Source: Candidatus Sumerlaeaceae bacterium (GTDB lineage: Bacteria > Sumerlaeota > Sumerlaeia > Sumerlaeales > Sumerlaeaceae). From it: a DNA stretch of 38,316 bases. Numbering within the stretch: the first letter of the stretch is position 1; every line of letters starts with the position of its first letter. Location: the NCBI GenBank assembly GCA_019695055.1, contig JAIBAT010000140.1, forward strand, positions 1 through 38,316, in the 5' to 3' direction. Both the position numbers and the translations under genes were made by a program. A model generated the notes under the pieces. It saw only the letters and a program-made list of their open reading frames with translations. It was not told the origin of the DNA and searched no databases. This document shows positions 15,598-24,603 of this stretch, piece by piece.

Positions 15598-18477
15598 ATG
15601 AAATCCAGCGACATACGAAAAGCCTATATTGAGTTCTTCACCTCCCGCGACCACCGGCAGGTGCCTTCGTCGCCCTTGGTACCACCAGACGACCCGACCT
15701 TGTTGTTCACGACGGCCGGTATGGTCCAGTTCAAGCGCCTCTACTCGGGTTCAGTGGAACTCCCCTATCGACGCGCCTGCAGCGTGCAGAAATGCCTGCG
15801 CGCCGGGGGCAAGGGCAGCGATCTGGAAAATGTGGGTCGCACTCTGCGCCACCACACGTTTTTCGAAATGCTCGGAAATTTCTCTTTTGGGGATTACTTC
15901 AAGCGCGAGGCGCTGAACTGGGCATGGGAATTCAGCACAAAGCATGTGAACTTGGACCCGAACCGCATTTATGCGAGCGTGTATCAGGACGACGACGAAG
16001 CCTGGGACATCTGGACAAAGGAAATTGGCGTGCCCGAGGGCCGAATGGTGCGCTTGGGCGTAAAAGACAACTTCTGGGGCCCCGCCGGCGACACCGGGGC
16101 CTGCGGGCCGTGCAGCGAACTCTATTACGACCGTGGCGAGGCTTATGGCAGCGGCCTGACTTTCCAACATGCCACCATCAATGACGACGATCCAAATACG
16201 CGCTATTTGGAATTCTGGAACTGCGTGTTTCCGCAGTTTGACCAGCAGAAGGACGGCTCGCGGCCACCCCTGAAGAATCGTGGCGTGGATACAGGCATGG
16301 GCCTCGAGCGCCTCGCCTGCCTGAAACAGGAGTGCACCTCGCCCTACGAGACGGATTTGATGTTTCCGCTGGTACAGACCATTGCGAGAATCTTGGGCAT
16401 CGGTGATTACAAGGCCGCCGAGTTGGAGACCCAGCAGAGCATCAATGTCGTCGCGGACCACATCCGTGCCCTGACCTTTGTGCTCAGTGAAGGAGTACTG
16501 CCCAGCAACGAAGGGCGCGGCTACGTCATGCGTCGCCTGCTGCGCCGCGCTGCGCGCTATGCCCGGCGCATCGGGCAGGAGCAGCCCTTTATGGCGCGTC
16601 TCATAGATCCCGTTATCGAGATCATGGGGGCCACCTATCCCGAAATTCGTGAGACCCCGGACCTGATCAAGCGCGTCATCCAGATGGAGGAAGAAAGCTA
16701 CGTCCAAACGCTCGGAGCGGGCCTGCAGAAATTGGAGGCGCTGATCGGGCGCGGCAGCCTGGAACATATCACCGGGCAGGATGTCTTCACGCTCAGCTCC
16801 ACCTACGGGCTCCCCTACGACGACATCGCAGAGATCGCCCGCGAACGTGGCCTCGGCGTGGACGTCGAGGGTTACCACAAGCACGTGGCGCGGCACCGCG
16901 AGGAGTCGCGCAAGGGCGCCCGTGGGGCAAAATTCGAAGGAATTTACGAAAAGCTCAAGGAAATCTTCGAAAGTTCTGGCAAGACGGAATTCCTCGGTTA
17001 CCCGGCGGACATCGACGAGTTTGACGATGACGACGACGAAGCCAGCGCGCTTCTCGACGACCTGTTCACTGACCCCGAAACCCATTCCAAGGTCGTGGAC
17101 CTTGGCCTGCACAAGCGCGATCAGGAGGACGACGAGGAAGACGACGAGCACGAACACGAGGGCTTCCCCAGTTTCGAGGAGATGGAGGAATACTTCAACG
17201 GTCACGAGTACCCGGTGCTCGACGCAGACAAGCTGAAGATCCTCGCCCTGTTTCGCGGCGACGACGCGGTCTCCCGGGTCCACGTCGGCGATGAGGTCGC
17301 CGTAGTGCTGGACCGCTCCCCTTTCTACGCCGAGTCCGGCGGCCAGGTCGGAGATTCGGGGCTTCTTGAAACAGACATGGGCCGCATTGCGATCCGAGAC
17401 ACACAGAAAACCGCCGAAGAAGTGTTTGTTCACTACGGCACAGTGGAAGCCGGCGAGTTTCGCGTAGGTGATTTGGTGGACGGAACCATCGAAGCCCATC
17501 GCCGGTGGTCCATCATGCGTAACCACACAGCCACACACCTGTTGCAAGGGGCACTGAAACAGGTTGTCGGCAAGCATGTCACACAACAGGGTTCCTATGT
17601 AGGTCCGGATTACCTCCGCTTTGACTTCACGAATCCCGAGTCGCTGACCGACGAGCAGATTACGGAAATCGAAATGCTCGTGAATTACCAGATCCGCCAG
17701 AACAGCATCGTGGAAAGCGAAGTCATGCCGCTGGAAGAGGCGCGGAAGCTGCCCGGAATTATAGCGCCCTTTGGCGAGAAGTATGGCTCCTCGGTACGCG
17801 TGGTGAACGTGCCTGATTGGGACGTGGAGTTCTGCGGCGGCACGCATATGCCGGCGACCGGCGGTATTGGCGAGTTTGTCATCATCAGTGAAAGCGCCAT
17901 TGCCAGTGGTGTGCGCCGCATCGAGGCGGTGACTGGCGATGCTGCGGTTCTCTTTGGCCAGAAAAACCATCGCACACTCCAGTTGCTCAGCCAACAGCTC
18001 AGCGTGCCCATGGAGCGTGTACCCGAGCGCGTCCAGGCATTGCAGGAGGAACTCAAGGCTGCGCGCAAGCAGATCAGCCAGCTACGCGCCAAGTCCACCG
18101 CGGGCGAATCCGGGGAGATTCTGGAGAAAGCGACCGAGATAGGCGGCATTAAGCTGGTAACCCATGCTTTTGACGGTCTCGGCGGTCAGGAATTGCGTGA
18201 AGCCTTTGATGCGCTCAAATCGCGACAGCCAACGGGCCTTGTGGCAGTACTTGGTTCCGTGGCCGATGGGCGCGTGACGCTGATGGCCGGCTGCAGCCCG
18301 GATGCCATCGAGCGCGGTGTAGCTGCATCAGATGTCATCAAGCAGGTCGCCCCCATCGTCGGCGGCTCCGGCGGTGGCAAGAAGGAGATGGCTCAGGCAG
18401 GGGGAAAGCACCCCGAAAAATTGGGAGAAGCTCTTGCCAAAGCCCAAATGATTGTGAAGGATTTGCTCAAGGTATAA
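15598..18477 (+). CDS. alaS: Alanine--tRNA ligase with acidic insertion
   Basis: A 959-residue alanyl-tRNA synthetase, which charges tRNA(Ala) and edits mischarged Ser/Gly-tRNA. The class II catalytic domain is complete: FTTAGMVQFK, RHHTFFEMLGNFSFGDYFK and GMGLERL. The editing domain has its zinc ligands H643 and H647 (NHTATH), C746 and H750 (CGGTH), and the C-Ala tail carries GGGKKEMAQAGG. Between GY at 467-468 and the strand KILALF near 546 sits an insertion of roughly 70 residues, very rich in Asp and Glu (473-545); most AlaRS lack it. It makes the protein longer than the usual ~870-880. The start at 15598 begins MKSSDIRKAYIEFF, as in the family; GGTTAGAG precedes it. Its stop overlaps the next start. 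Confidence 0.97.
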   Translation: MKSSDIRKAYIEFFTSRDHRQVPSSPLVPPDDPTLLFTTAGMVQFKRLYSGSVELPYRRACSVQKCLRAGGKGSDLENVGRTLRHHTFFEMLGNFSFGDYFKREALNWAWEFSTKHVNLDPNRIYASVYQDDDEAWDIWTKEIGVPEGRMVRLGVKDNFWGPAGDTGACGPCSELYYDRGEAYGSGLTFQHATINDDDPNTRYLEFWNCVFPQFDQQKDGSRPPLKNRGVDTGMGLERLACLKQECTSPYETDLMFPLVQTIARILGIGDYKAAELETQQSINVVADHIRALTFVLSEGVLPSNEGRGYVMRRLLRRAARYARRIGQEQPFMARLIDPVIEIMGATYPEIRETPDLIKRVIQMEEESYVQTLGAGLQKLEALIGRGSLEHITGQDVFTLSSTYGLPYDDIAEIARERGLGVDVEGYHKHVARHREESRKGARGAKFEGIYEKLKEIFESSGKTEFLGYPADIDEFDDDDDEASALLDDLFTDPETHSKVVDLGLHKRDQEDDEEDDEHEHEGFPSFEEMEEYFNGHEYPVLDADKLKILALFRGDDAVSRVHVGDEVAVVLDRSPFYAESGGQVGDSGLLETDMGRIAIRDTQKTAEEVFVHYGTVEAGEFRVGDLVDGTIEAHRRWSIMRNHTATHLLQGALKQVVGKHVTQQGSYVGPDYLRFDFTNPESLTDEQITEIEMLVNYQIRQNSIVESEVMPLEEARKLPGIIAPFGEKYGSSVRVVNVPDWDVEFCGGTHMPATGGIGEFVIISESAIASGVRRIEAVTGDAAVLFGQKNHRTLQLLSQQLSVPMERVPERVQALQEELKAARKQISQLRAKSTAGESGEILEKATEIGGIKLVTHAFDGLGGQELREAFDALKSRQPTGLVAVLGSVADGRVTLMAGCSPDAIERGVAASDVIKQVAPIVGGSGGGKKEMAQAGGKHPEKLGEALAKAQMIVKDLLKV

Positions 18478-18515
18478 TGCTGAAACTACCAGTTCCTGTT
18501 CGTGCGAAAGGTCTC

Positions 18516-18779
18516 ATGCTGATGAAGAAGATGGCGGCGGGCGCGATGGCGCTCACGTTGTGCCTCGTGTTGTCGGGTTGCGGAAGCGGCTCCAGCGGCA
18601 AGTACTTTGGCCAGCCCGTTACCCGGGGCGTCAAATCCCCGGACCAGGTGCCGCCCCATGTACGGCCCCTCGCCGAGGGAAAGGAAACACTGGCGGAGAC
18701 CCTGCAGCGGCCAGAAGCCAAAGCCGACGGTGGCGCCAGTGTGATGACGTCCATCCAGGATTTGCCACCGCGACGTTAA
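18516..18779 (+). CDS. Small lipoprotein
   Basis: An 87-residue lipoprotein. The segment MKKMAAGAMALTLCLVLSGC is a textbook lipoprotein signal with lipobox LSGC, followed by a Gly/Ser-rich linker and a mostly charged, proline-containing tail that resembles no family. A GAAAGG ribosome binding site at 18506-18511 fits the ATGs at 18516 and 18522. An earlier ATG at 18477 overlaps the alaS stop as TAATG and would lengthen the N-terminus by 13 residues, so coupling to alaS is also possible. It would be acylated and anchored in a membrane. Function unknown. Confidence 0.7.
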   Translation: MLMKKMAAGAMALTLCLVLSGCGSGSSGKYFGQPVTRGVKSPDQVPPHVRPLAEGKETLAETLQRPEAKADGGASVMTSIQDLPPRR

Positions 18780-18806
18780 TTTCTTATCAGTTAATCTGCT
18801 TTGACC

Positions 18807-19634
18807 ATGGGGTGCGAAGTGAACTTCCGTAGACTCTTGGGAATGGGATTGGCAGGTATCATCTTCTCCATGACAGTTGGGCACTCAGTCGCCGATGAGA
18901 AACCACTTAGAGTTGCACTGTTTTGCGACCCTGCTTCCACCGACAAGAAGAGCCGCGAGGCCGCTTGGAAGGTTCTGTCCGGCGAAGCCCATTTCAAGGC
19001 TGATCGTATCACCACGGAAACCGTCCGTAATGGCGCCCTGAAGGATTATGATGTCCTCGTCATTCCCGGGGGCACCGCCAATGGCGAGGCCCGTGCGCTT
19101 GGTCTCGACGGCTGCGCCGAGGTTACACGCTTTGTGAAGGAAGGGCGAGGTGCAGTCGCAATCTGCGCCGGCGGCTATCTGGTCGTCAAAGGTTGGAATC
19201 CGGAGACCAAGGCCATCGAACTGGCCAATGCCGTTTGTTGGGACGATGACCACTGGGCCCGGGGCGAGGCATTTATTAATGTGAAGGTGATCGGTGCCGA
19301 CGACAATGACTCGTCTCGCACCATGTGGTTCGAAAACGGGCCAATCTTCGCCCCGTGGGATAATGCCAGCCTGCCGCCCTACACTCCGCTTGTGCGCTAT
19401 GTGACGGATATGGCGGCCAAGGACGCGCCGAGGGGCATGATGACAGGCCGAGACGCAGTGATTGCTGCGCCACTTGGCAAAGGGCGTGTGGTGGCCTTCG
19501 GCCCCCATCCGGAATTGTCACCGAATCTCAACCACTGGCTGGTAAACTCAGTCAAATGGGCGGCACGGGGTGACAATGGAACCAGCCCCACCGCTGCCAC
19601 CGTTCTGGAAGGGCAACCAGCCACCTCAAAGTGA
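18807..19634 (+). CDS. Exported BPL-N/DJ-1-like glutamine amidotransferase-fold protein
   Basis: A 275-residue protein with a hydrophobic signal segment (LLGMGLAGIIFSMTVG) and then a class I glutamine-amidotransferase-like fold, closest in style to the BPL-N group. Features are the LRVALFCDPASTDKK first strand, YDVLVIPGGTANGEAR, the nucleophile elbow GAVAICAGGYLV with its Cys, and GRVVAFGPHPELSPN near the end, where His-Glu follow. The signal suggests it works outside the cytoplasm; its substrate is unknown. A GTG at 18819 is an alternative start. The gene converges with adk, leaving a 3-base gap between the stop codons. Confidence 0.78.
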   Translation: MGCEVNFRRLLGMGLAGIIFSMTVGHSVADEKPLRVALFCDPASTDKKSREAAWKVLSGEAHFKADRITTETVRNGALKDYDVLVIPGGTANGEARALGLDGCAEVTRFVKEGRGAVAICAGGYLVVKGWNPETKAIELANAVCWDDDHWARGEAFINVKVIGADDNDSSRTMWFENGPIFAPWDNASLPPYTPLVRYVTDMAAKDAPRGMMTGRDAVIAAPLGKGRVVAFGPHPELSPNLNHWLVNSVKWAARGDNGTSPTAATVLEGQPATSK

Positions 19635-19637
19635 GAC

Positions 19638-20356
19638 TCAGCCACTTGCCTGCTGGCGTGTTTCACGAACCCTGTTAAAGATGCCTTCGATGCGCCCCGT
19701 AACCTCGGGCACAGTGCCGCGAGCATCGATGGAGTAAAGAACACCCTTCTTCCGGTAATGCTCGATGAGTGGCTCGCTTTGTCGGCGATACGCATCATTG
19801 CGCCTGCGAACCACGCCCTCGTTGTCATCCTCGCGCTGGAAAAGTTCGCCCCCACAGCGCGGACAGACCGCAGAATCCAGCAGGGCCTTGTCGTTCAGGT
19901 TGGTGATGGAACCACACGCTTTGCAGGTACGGCGGGATGTAATGCGGGAAATGAGCTCCTCCGGTTCAACTTCCAAGGCGATGACAGCATCGAGCTGGAG
20001 ACCGAGTTCCCGAAAAACCTGCTCCATATTTTCGGCCTGCGGCATTGTCCGGGGGTAACCATCAAACAGGCGCCCCGTCGGCTGGGGCATCAACTCATGA
20101 AGTTTTTTTTTACCATTTCGGCGATGAGGGTATCGGGAACCAGCAGACCGTTGTTCATGTAATGGGCTGCTGTTTTGCCAAAATGGGTGTCGAGCGCAAT
20201 TTCCTGGCGGAGAATATCCCCGGTGGAAATATGGGTAAGCTTCTCAATCTCCACCAGTCGCTTGGCCTGGGTGCCTTTGCCTGCCCCTGGAGGTCCAAAC
20301 AACACGATGTTAAGCGCCTGATTGCCGGACTTTTCCCTGACGTGCCCTGAGGTCAT
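19638..20356 (-). CDS. adk: Adenylate kinase, frame broken at an A9 run
   Basis: Adenylate kinase interconverts 2 ADP with ATP and AMP. The N-terminal part (ending 20090) has the P-loop LFGPPGAGKGTQAKRL and HISTGDILRQEI. The C-terminal part (from about 20093) continues with GRLFDGYPRTMPQAENM, a zinc LID with Cys4 (CKAC and CPRC), REDDNEGVVRRR and the ending. The two parts are in different frames, meeting at nine A (minus strand; T9 at 20103-20111). Nine A give MVKKNFMS and a stop; ten A would give the expected EMVKKKLHELMPQPTG and an intact ~239-residue enzyme. So one base appears missing. The ATG at 20356 lies 10 bases after the secY stop and extends the normal N-terminus by about 14 residues. 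Confidence 0.92.
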
Positions 20357-20366
20357 CTGGACCGGA

Positions 20367-21773
20367 TTATCTCCAGCGCGCTGCCGATGCCCGACGCGCC
20401 GCAAATCCTTCATAATGGCGCATGAGCAACTGGCTTTCAATCTGCTTGAGGGTATCCAGCATGACACCGACCACGATGATCAGCCCGGTGCCGCCGATGA
20501 ACGACGCCGCAACGGGCAACATCTGGAAGGAGACTTCCAAGACCTGAGGGATGATGGCAATCAGTACGAGGAAGATCATGCCCACTGTCGTAATGCGTGT
20601 GAGCACGTAATCAATGTACTCGCTGGTAGGCTTTCCGGGGCGCTTGCCTGGGATAAAGGAGCCACTCTTCTTCAAGTTGTTGGCCAGATCATCCGGATTA
20701 AAGGCAACAGCTGTGTAAAAGTAGCAGAAGAAGCCCGTCAGGATTGAGAACAGAATAATGTGGGCGTTAAAGCTCTTCAGAAGCAGGAAGATACCCGTTC
20801 CCTGAATCCCGAAACGTGTCAGGAATGAGTGGAAGTTATAAGTGGAGTAAAGCGAGAAGAAATCCGCAAGGCGGCTGCTGCCAGACCCGACGCCCGCCGT
20901 AAACTGCGTGATAAAGGTCGGAAAGCTGAGAAGGGCCGAGGCAAAAATCACCGGGATAACGCCGGCCGTATTGACCTTGAGGGGCAGGTAATTGGACCCG
21001 GCTGACATGACGCGCCTACCCACCACACGTTTGGCGTGCTGCATGGGAATGCGCCGTGTACCCTCCTGAATCAGGATAATGGCCACACAGGAGCCGATAA
21101 AACCAACCACGACAACCGGAGCCCAAAGCCAGGAGGCCGTGCCAGAATTCATCGCGTTTAGCAACACGCCGAGATCCGTGGGATAGTGCGCCATGATACC
21201 CACAGCAATAATCATCGAGATGCCATTGCCTATACCGCGGTCTGAAATGCGCTCACCAAGCCACATCACAAAGGTGCTACCGGCGCACATTGTAATGGCA
21301 GTGGTGACAACAAAGAGGCTCGGACTCACACCCGCGCTGCAAAGCCCCTGGCGAATCAGGTAATAACCGAGACCGATTCCCTGGAACGCACTCAGGAAGA
21401 TGGTGCCAAGGCGGGTCCAGCGGTTGATCTTGCGCTGGCCCAGGGCTCCCTCCTGCTGGATCTTTTGCAATCGCGGGATAACAACGGTTAGGAGTTGGAG
21501 GATAATGGATACGCTGATGTAAGGCATGACGCCCAAAGCAAACACACTCATCTGCTGGAAGGCCTTGCCGCTGAAGAGGTCAATGACCTGAAACAGGGAA
21601 GTCGCGGCGCGCTGGTCCTCCATGAACTTTGCCAGGGAGGCGCGATTAATGAATGGCGTGGGCAAGTGGGCGCCGAGGCGATAAATCGCCAGCAGCATCA
21701 ACGTGTAGAGAACCTTGGTTCGCAGCTCGCCAATCTTAAAAAGATTTTTGAGGGCGCCTACATTTCGAATCAC
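20367..21773 (-). CDS. secY: Preprotein translocase subunit SecY
   Basis: A 468-residue SecY, the channel of the Sec translocon, with ten membrane helices. Visible hallmarks are the N-terminal LRTKVLYTLMLLAIYRLGAHLP, the plug-region segment ALGVMPYISVSIILQLLTVVIP, the cytoplasmic loop with GQRKINRWTR, and the C5 loop NLKKSGSFIPGKRPGKPT. Length is slightly above the E. coli protein. The start is GTG, with AAAGGTG about 6 bases upstream. It follows rplO (spc operon order) and adk follows it closely. The C-terminus is basic and unremarkable. Confidence 0.97.
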   Translation of the reverse strand: MIRNVGALKNLFKIGELRTKVLYTLMLLAIYRLGAHLPTPFINRASLAKFMEDQRAATSLFQVIDLFSGKAFQQMSVFALGVMPYISVSIILQLLTVVIPRLQKIQQEGALGQRKINRWTRLGTIFLSAFQGIGLGYYLIRQGLCSAGVSPSLFVVTTAITMCAGSTFVMWLGERISDRGIGNGISMIIAVGIMAHYPTDLGVLLNAMNSGTASWLWAPVVVVGFIGSCVAIILIQEGTRRIPMQHAKRVVGRRVMSAGSNYLPLKVNTAGVIPVIFASALLSFPTFITQFTAGVGSGSSRLADFFSLYSTYNFHSFLTRFGIQGTGIFLLLKSFNAHIILFSILTGFFCYFYTAVAFNPDDLANNLKKSGSFIPGKRPGKPTSEYIDYVLTRITTVGMIFLVLIAIIPQVLEVSFQMLPVAASFIGGTGLIIVVGVMLDTLKQIESQLLMRHYEGFAARRASAARWR

Positions 21774-21822
21774 GATTTACACCTTTGCGTCATGAAATCG
21801 GGGCCATTTGGCTCCGAAGCTT

Positions 21823-22284
21823 TTACTGCGCCGCCTTGGCGATTACTTCGACTGTGCCACCCTTTGCCTCGATCTTTGCCTGGGCGGACTTGGAAACCGC
21901 GTCAGCCTTGACCGTGAGCTTCTTGGTGAGCTCGCCGTTGCCAAGAATCTTTACCTTGATGCCACGATTGCGAACCTTGCCGATCTTCTTGAGGGCGGCA
22001 ATGTCCACAACAGAACCGTTGTCAAATTGTTCGAGGGTGTCCAGGTTGACGATCTCAAATTCCTCGCGGAAGATGTTCGTGAAACCGCGCTTGGGCAAGC
22101 GCCGCTGAAGGGGCATTTGCCCGCCTTCAAACCCGCCACCGTAACCCTTGCCGCGACCGCTGCGGGCCTGGGAGCCCTTGTGACCATATCCCGATGTCTT
22201 GCCGAGACCGCTGGATTCACCGCGACCGCAACGTTTACGCTTCTTCTTCCTGCCGGGATCTTTTCCCAAGTCATTGATACGCAT
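21823..22284 (-). CDS. rplO: 50S ribosomal protein L15
   Basis: A 153-residue L15, a late-assembly protein of the large subunit. The basic N-terminal extension carries [22 protein letters not shown] and [10 protein letters not shown], and is followed by [18 protein letters not shown], the L15 signature region. The globular C-terminal domain contains [13 protein letters not shown] and ends with an [11 protein letters not shown] motif. Length and spacing are normal. It lies between rpmD and secY, with only ~50 bases to secY. Confidence 0.97.
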   Translation of the reverse strand: MRINDLGKDPGRKKKRKRCGRGESSGLGKTSGYGHKGSQARSGRGKGYGGGFEGGQMPLQRRLPKRGFTNIFREEFEIVNLDTLEQFDNGSVVDIAALKKIGKVRNRGIKVKILGNGELTKKLTVKADAVSKSAQAKIEAKGGTVEVIAKAAQ

Positions 22285-22304
22285 TGTCTGTCAGCCTGTT
22301 CCGT

Positions 22305-22493
22305 TTACTTTACTTCTTCAATGTTGAGCAAATAGCCTACCTGGCGCAGCATGCCGTCAATCTGCGGCGTACGCTCGTGCAGGCGGGTCTGATTGAGGTG
22401 GGTGAAACCGAGGGCCTTCAACGTGCTCCGATGTTCCTTGAGCCGGTTGATGCCGCTCTTCACCCAGGTTATTTTGACTTTCTTGGCAGCCAT
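22305..22493 (-). CDS. rpmD: 50S ribosomal protein L30
   Basis: A 62-residue L30 starting MAAKKVKITWVKSGIN. It has the ferredoxin-like fold pattern: a first strand, a helix (HRSTLKALGF) with the conserved LGFTHLNQTRLHERTPQ turn, then a helix MLRQVGYLL and the last strand NIEEV. It lies five bases after the rpsE stop and 20 bases before rplO, so translation of the three is probably coupled. Confidence 0.95.
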   Translation of the reverse strand: MAAKKVKITWVKSGINRLKEHRSTLKALGFTHLNQTRLHERTPQIDGMLRQVGYLLNIEEVK

Positions 22494-22498
22494 GATTC

Positions 22499-23185
22499 TT
22501 ACGCGTTAGCCTCTCCGTCGAGGGTCTTGGTTTCTTCCGCGGCCGCGGGAGCCGGTGCGGCTGCCGCTGCCTTCTTGCCATGGTCATCCTGCAGACGGCC
22601 ACGAAGCTTTGCGAGCTTCTCATAGCTGTGCAGGGAAGCCAGTCCCTGAAGGGTGGCCTTGACCACGTTGATCTTGTTGCTCGTGCCGAAAGACTTGGTT
22701 AGGATGTCCTTGATGCCCGCAGCCTGGATGACGGCGCGAACCGCTGGGCCGGCAATGATACCAGTACCTTCGGAAGCCGGCTTCAGCATTACACGAGCCG
22801 AACTGAACTGCCCCATCACGGCGTGGGGAATGGTACGTCCCTTGAGCGCCACGCGCACCAGCTTCTTCTTGCCATCTTCAGTGGCTTTGGAAATGGCTTC
22901 CGGAACTTCGTTCGCCTTGCCAAATCCGATACCAACAACACCGTTGCTGTCACCGACAACCACAAGCGCCGCAAAGCTAAAGCGGCGTCCGCCCTTCACG
23001 ACCTTGGCGGTACGGTTCAACTGAACCATTTCCTCCTTGAGGTTGAGGCTCTTGGGGTCAATCCGCTCCTCAGCCTGCCAGTAGGAGGAAAGGGGCGACT
23101 CCTGGACCTCAGCGGCCACACTCGGCTGCTCGGTTTCGGTAGCTGTTGCCGCGGTTCCCGCGGTTTCCTGTGTTTCGCTCATCAT
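22499..23185 (-). CDS. rpsE: 30S ribosomal protein S5, with N- and C-terminal extensions
   Basis: A 228-residue S5, longer than the usual ~160-170. The S5 core begins with [24 protein letters not shown], the double-stranded RNA-binding domain, with [15 protein letters not shown], and continues with [17 protein letters not shown]. About 55 residues precede the core. They are Thr-, Glu- and Ala-rich and probably disordered. The last ~25 residues are Ala-rich ([15 protein letters not shown]). The start region has GTG-ATG-ATG in a row (23188, 23185, 23182); AAGG lies suitably before the ATGs. S5 contributes to decoding fidelity and mRNA unwinding at the entry site. Confidence 0.96.
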   Translation of the reverse strand: MMSETQETAGTAATATETEQPSVAAEVQESPLSSYWQAEERIDPKSLNLKEEMVQLNRTAKVVKGGRRFSFAALVVVGDSNGVVGIGFGKANEVPEAISKATEDGKKKLVRVALKGRTIPHAVMGQFSSARVMLKPASEGTGIIAGPAVRAVIQAAGIKDILTKSFGTSNKINVVKATLQGLASLHSYEKLAKLRGRLQDDHGKKAAAAAPAPAAAEETKTLDGEANA

Positions 23186-23221
23186 CACTGCCTTTTTAAT
23201 TTCCGTTCCCGGTCATTTCCC

Positions 23222-23590
23222 TTAAAATTTCAATCCAGCTTCGCGCGCCGCTTCGGCCAATGCCTTAACCACCCCATGGTAAGGGTAACCACCGCGGTCG
23301 AACACGACGGCGGTGACGCCGGCCGCGATGGCGCGCTTGGCCACCTCGGCCCCTGCGACCTTGGCGCTGGCAATGTTTGCAAATGTCTTCTTGTCGCCGG
23401 CCTTGGCCGCCTTTGTGTTCGTCGTGTAGGACGCCACGGTCTTGCCCGCCGCGTCATCTATCACCTGGACGTAAATATGGCGCAAGCTCTTGTTCACGCA
23501 AAGCCGTGGCCGCTCGGCGGTCCCTACGACCTTCTTGCGGATACGCATCCGGCGGCGCTCAATGGTAGCCTTGCTTTTTGCTGTCGTCAT
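23222..23590 (-). CDS. rplR: 50S ribosomal protein L18
   Basis: A 122-residue L18, which binds 5S rRNA. The basic N-terminus (RRRMRIRKKVVGTAERPRL) leads into the fold signature VNKSLRHIYVQVIDDAAGKTVASYTT, then GAEVAKRAIAAGVTAVVFDRGGYPYHGVVKALAEAAREAGLKF, the typical C-terminus. AAGGA lies about 5 bases before the ATG. It sits between rplF and rpsE as in most spc operons. Confidence 0.97.
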   Translation of the reverse strand: MTTAKSKATIERRRMRIRKKVVGTAERPRLCVNKSLRHIYVQVIDDAAGKTVASYTTNTKAAKAGDKKTFANIASAKVAGAEVAKRAIAAGVTAVVFDRGGYPYHGVVKALAEAAREAGLKF

Positions 23591-23606
23591 TTTTCCTTAC
23601 CGTTCC

Positions 23607-24146
23607 TTACTTGGCGGCCTTCTTGCCAACCTTGCGGCGCACGTACTCGCCCGCATAACGAATTCCCTTGCCCTTGTACGGCTCCGGCGGACGAAGGCCG
23701 CGAATAACCGCCGCAACCTGGCCCACCTGCTGCTTGTCACAGCCACTGATGATTACACTGGTCTGCTTCGGCGTCTCGATCTTAATCCCCTTGGGAGGAT
23801 CAAAGATCACCGGATGCGAAAATCCCAGCTGCATCGTCAGCTTGTTGCCATCCATCGCCGCACGATAACCGACGCCCTGGATTTCAAGTTCCTTGCTGAA
23901 ACCATTGGCAACACCGGTCACCATATTGGACAGCATTCGCTGCACAAGGCCATGATACGCCTTCGCCTGCTTGTCGTCGCCATGACGGCTCACAACCAGA
24001 CCGACGTCCTTCTTCTCCACCGAGACGCGCGTCGGCCACACAAAGGCCAACTCACCTTTGGGTCCCTTGACCTTGATCTCGTTCTTGTCGAGTTTTACGT
24101 CAACCCCCTTGGGGATTGAAACGGGTATTTTACCTATTCGGCTCAT
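23607..24146 (-). CDS. rplF: 50S ribosomal protein L6
   Basis: A 179-residue L6 with two duplicated domains. The first opens MSRIGKIPVSIPKGVDV with KVKGPKGEL; the second contains LGFSHPVIFDPPKGI and the L6 signature GCDKQQVGQVAAVIRGLRPPEPYKGKGIRY. The C-terminus GEYVRRKVGKKAAK is basic, as expected. L6 lies near the GTPase-associated region of the large subunit. Length is standard. Confidence 0.97.
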   Translation of the reverse strand: MSRIGKIPVSIPKGVDVKLDKNEIKVKGPKGELAFVWPTRVSVEKKDVGLVVSRHGDDKQAKAYHGLVQRMLSNMVTGVANGFSKELEIQGVGYRAAMDGNKLTMQLGFSHPVIFDPPKGIKIETPKQTSVIISGCDKQQVGQVAAVIRGLRPPEPYKGKGIRYAGEYVRRKVGKKAAK

Positions 24147-24155
24147 GTTCGTTTC

Positions 24156-24557
24156 TTACCAGATATTGCAAAGAATTTCGCCGCCTACATTCTGCATGCG
24201 GCAATGTTTGTCTGTTAAAAGCCCACGGCTTGTGGAGATGATCGAGATTCCCATGCCATTGAGTACACGCGGAATGTCCGTCACGCTGCCATAGCGGCGG
24301 ATACCAGGCTTGGAGACCCGCTCGAGGCCGTGCAGCACGCTTTCGCGATTGGGCCCGTACTTGAGGTAAAGCTTGATCGGGGCCTTCTTCTTCCCCTTGG
24401 AGTTCCAGAAGCAGGCCTTGATATAGCCCTCCTCCTTGAGGATCTTGGCGATTTCCCACTTCAGCTTCGAGAAGGGAACCTCCACCTCTTCCTTGCGGGC
24501 CGCGTTCGCGTTGCGAATGCGGGTCAGCATGTCTGCAATTGGATCCGTCACCGGCAT
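24156..24557 (-). CDS. rpsH: 30S ribosomal protein S8
   Basis: A 133-residue S8, a central-domain 16S rRNA binder that in E. coli also represses its own operon translationally. It starts MPVTDPIADMLTRIRNAN and ends with the S8 signature GISIISTSRGLLTDKHCRMQNVGGEILCNIW. The frame is open upstream, but the ATG at 24557 is preceded by GGAGGAAA and matches the family start. It follows rpsN closely. Confidence 0.97.
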   Translation of the reverse strand: MPVTDPIADMLTRIRNANAARKEEVEVPFSKLKWEIAKILKEEGYIKACFWNSKGKKKAPIKLYLKYGPNRESVLHGLERVSKPGIRRYGSVTDIPRVLNGMGISIISTSRGLLTDKHCRMQNVGGEILCNIW

Positions 24558-24603
24558 GATTACTTGTTTTCCTCCAGCATGAACACTTTCCTGTCTCCTC
24601 GCA

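Noticed and set aside
15751..17994. Open frame of 747 codons on the minus strand across alaS
   Set aside because: It is fully antisense to alaS, has no recognisable family or ribosome binding site, and arises from the base composition of the real gene.
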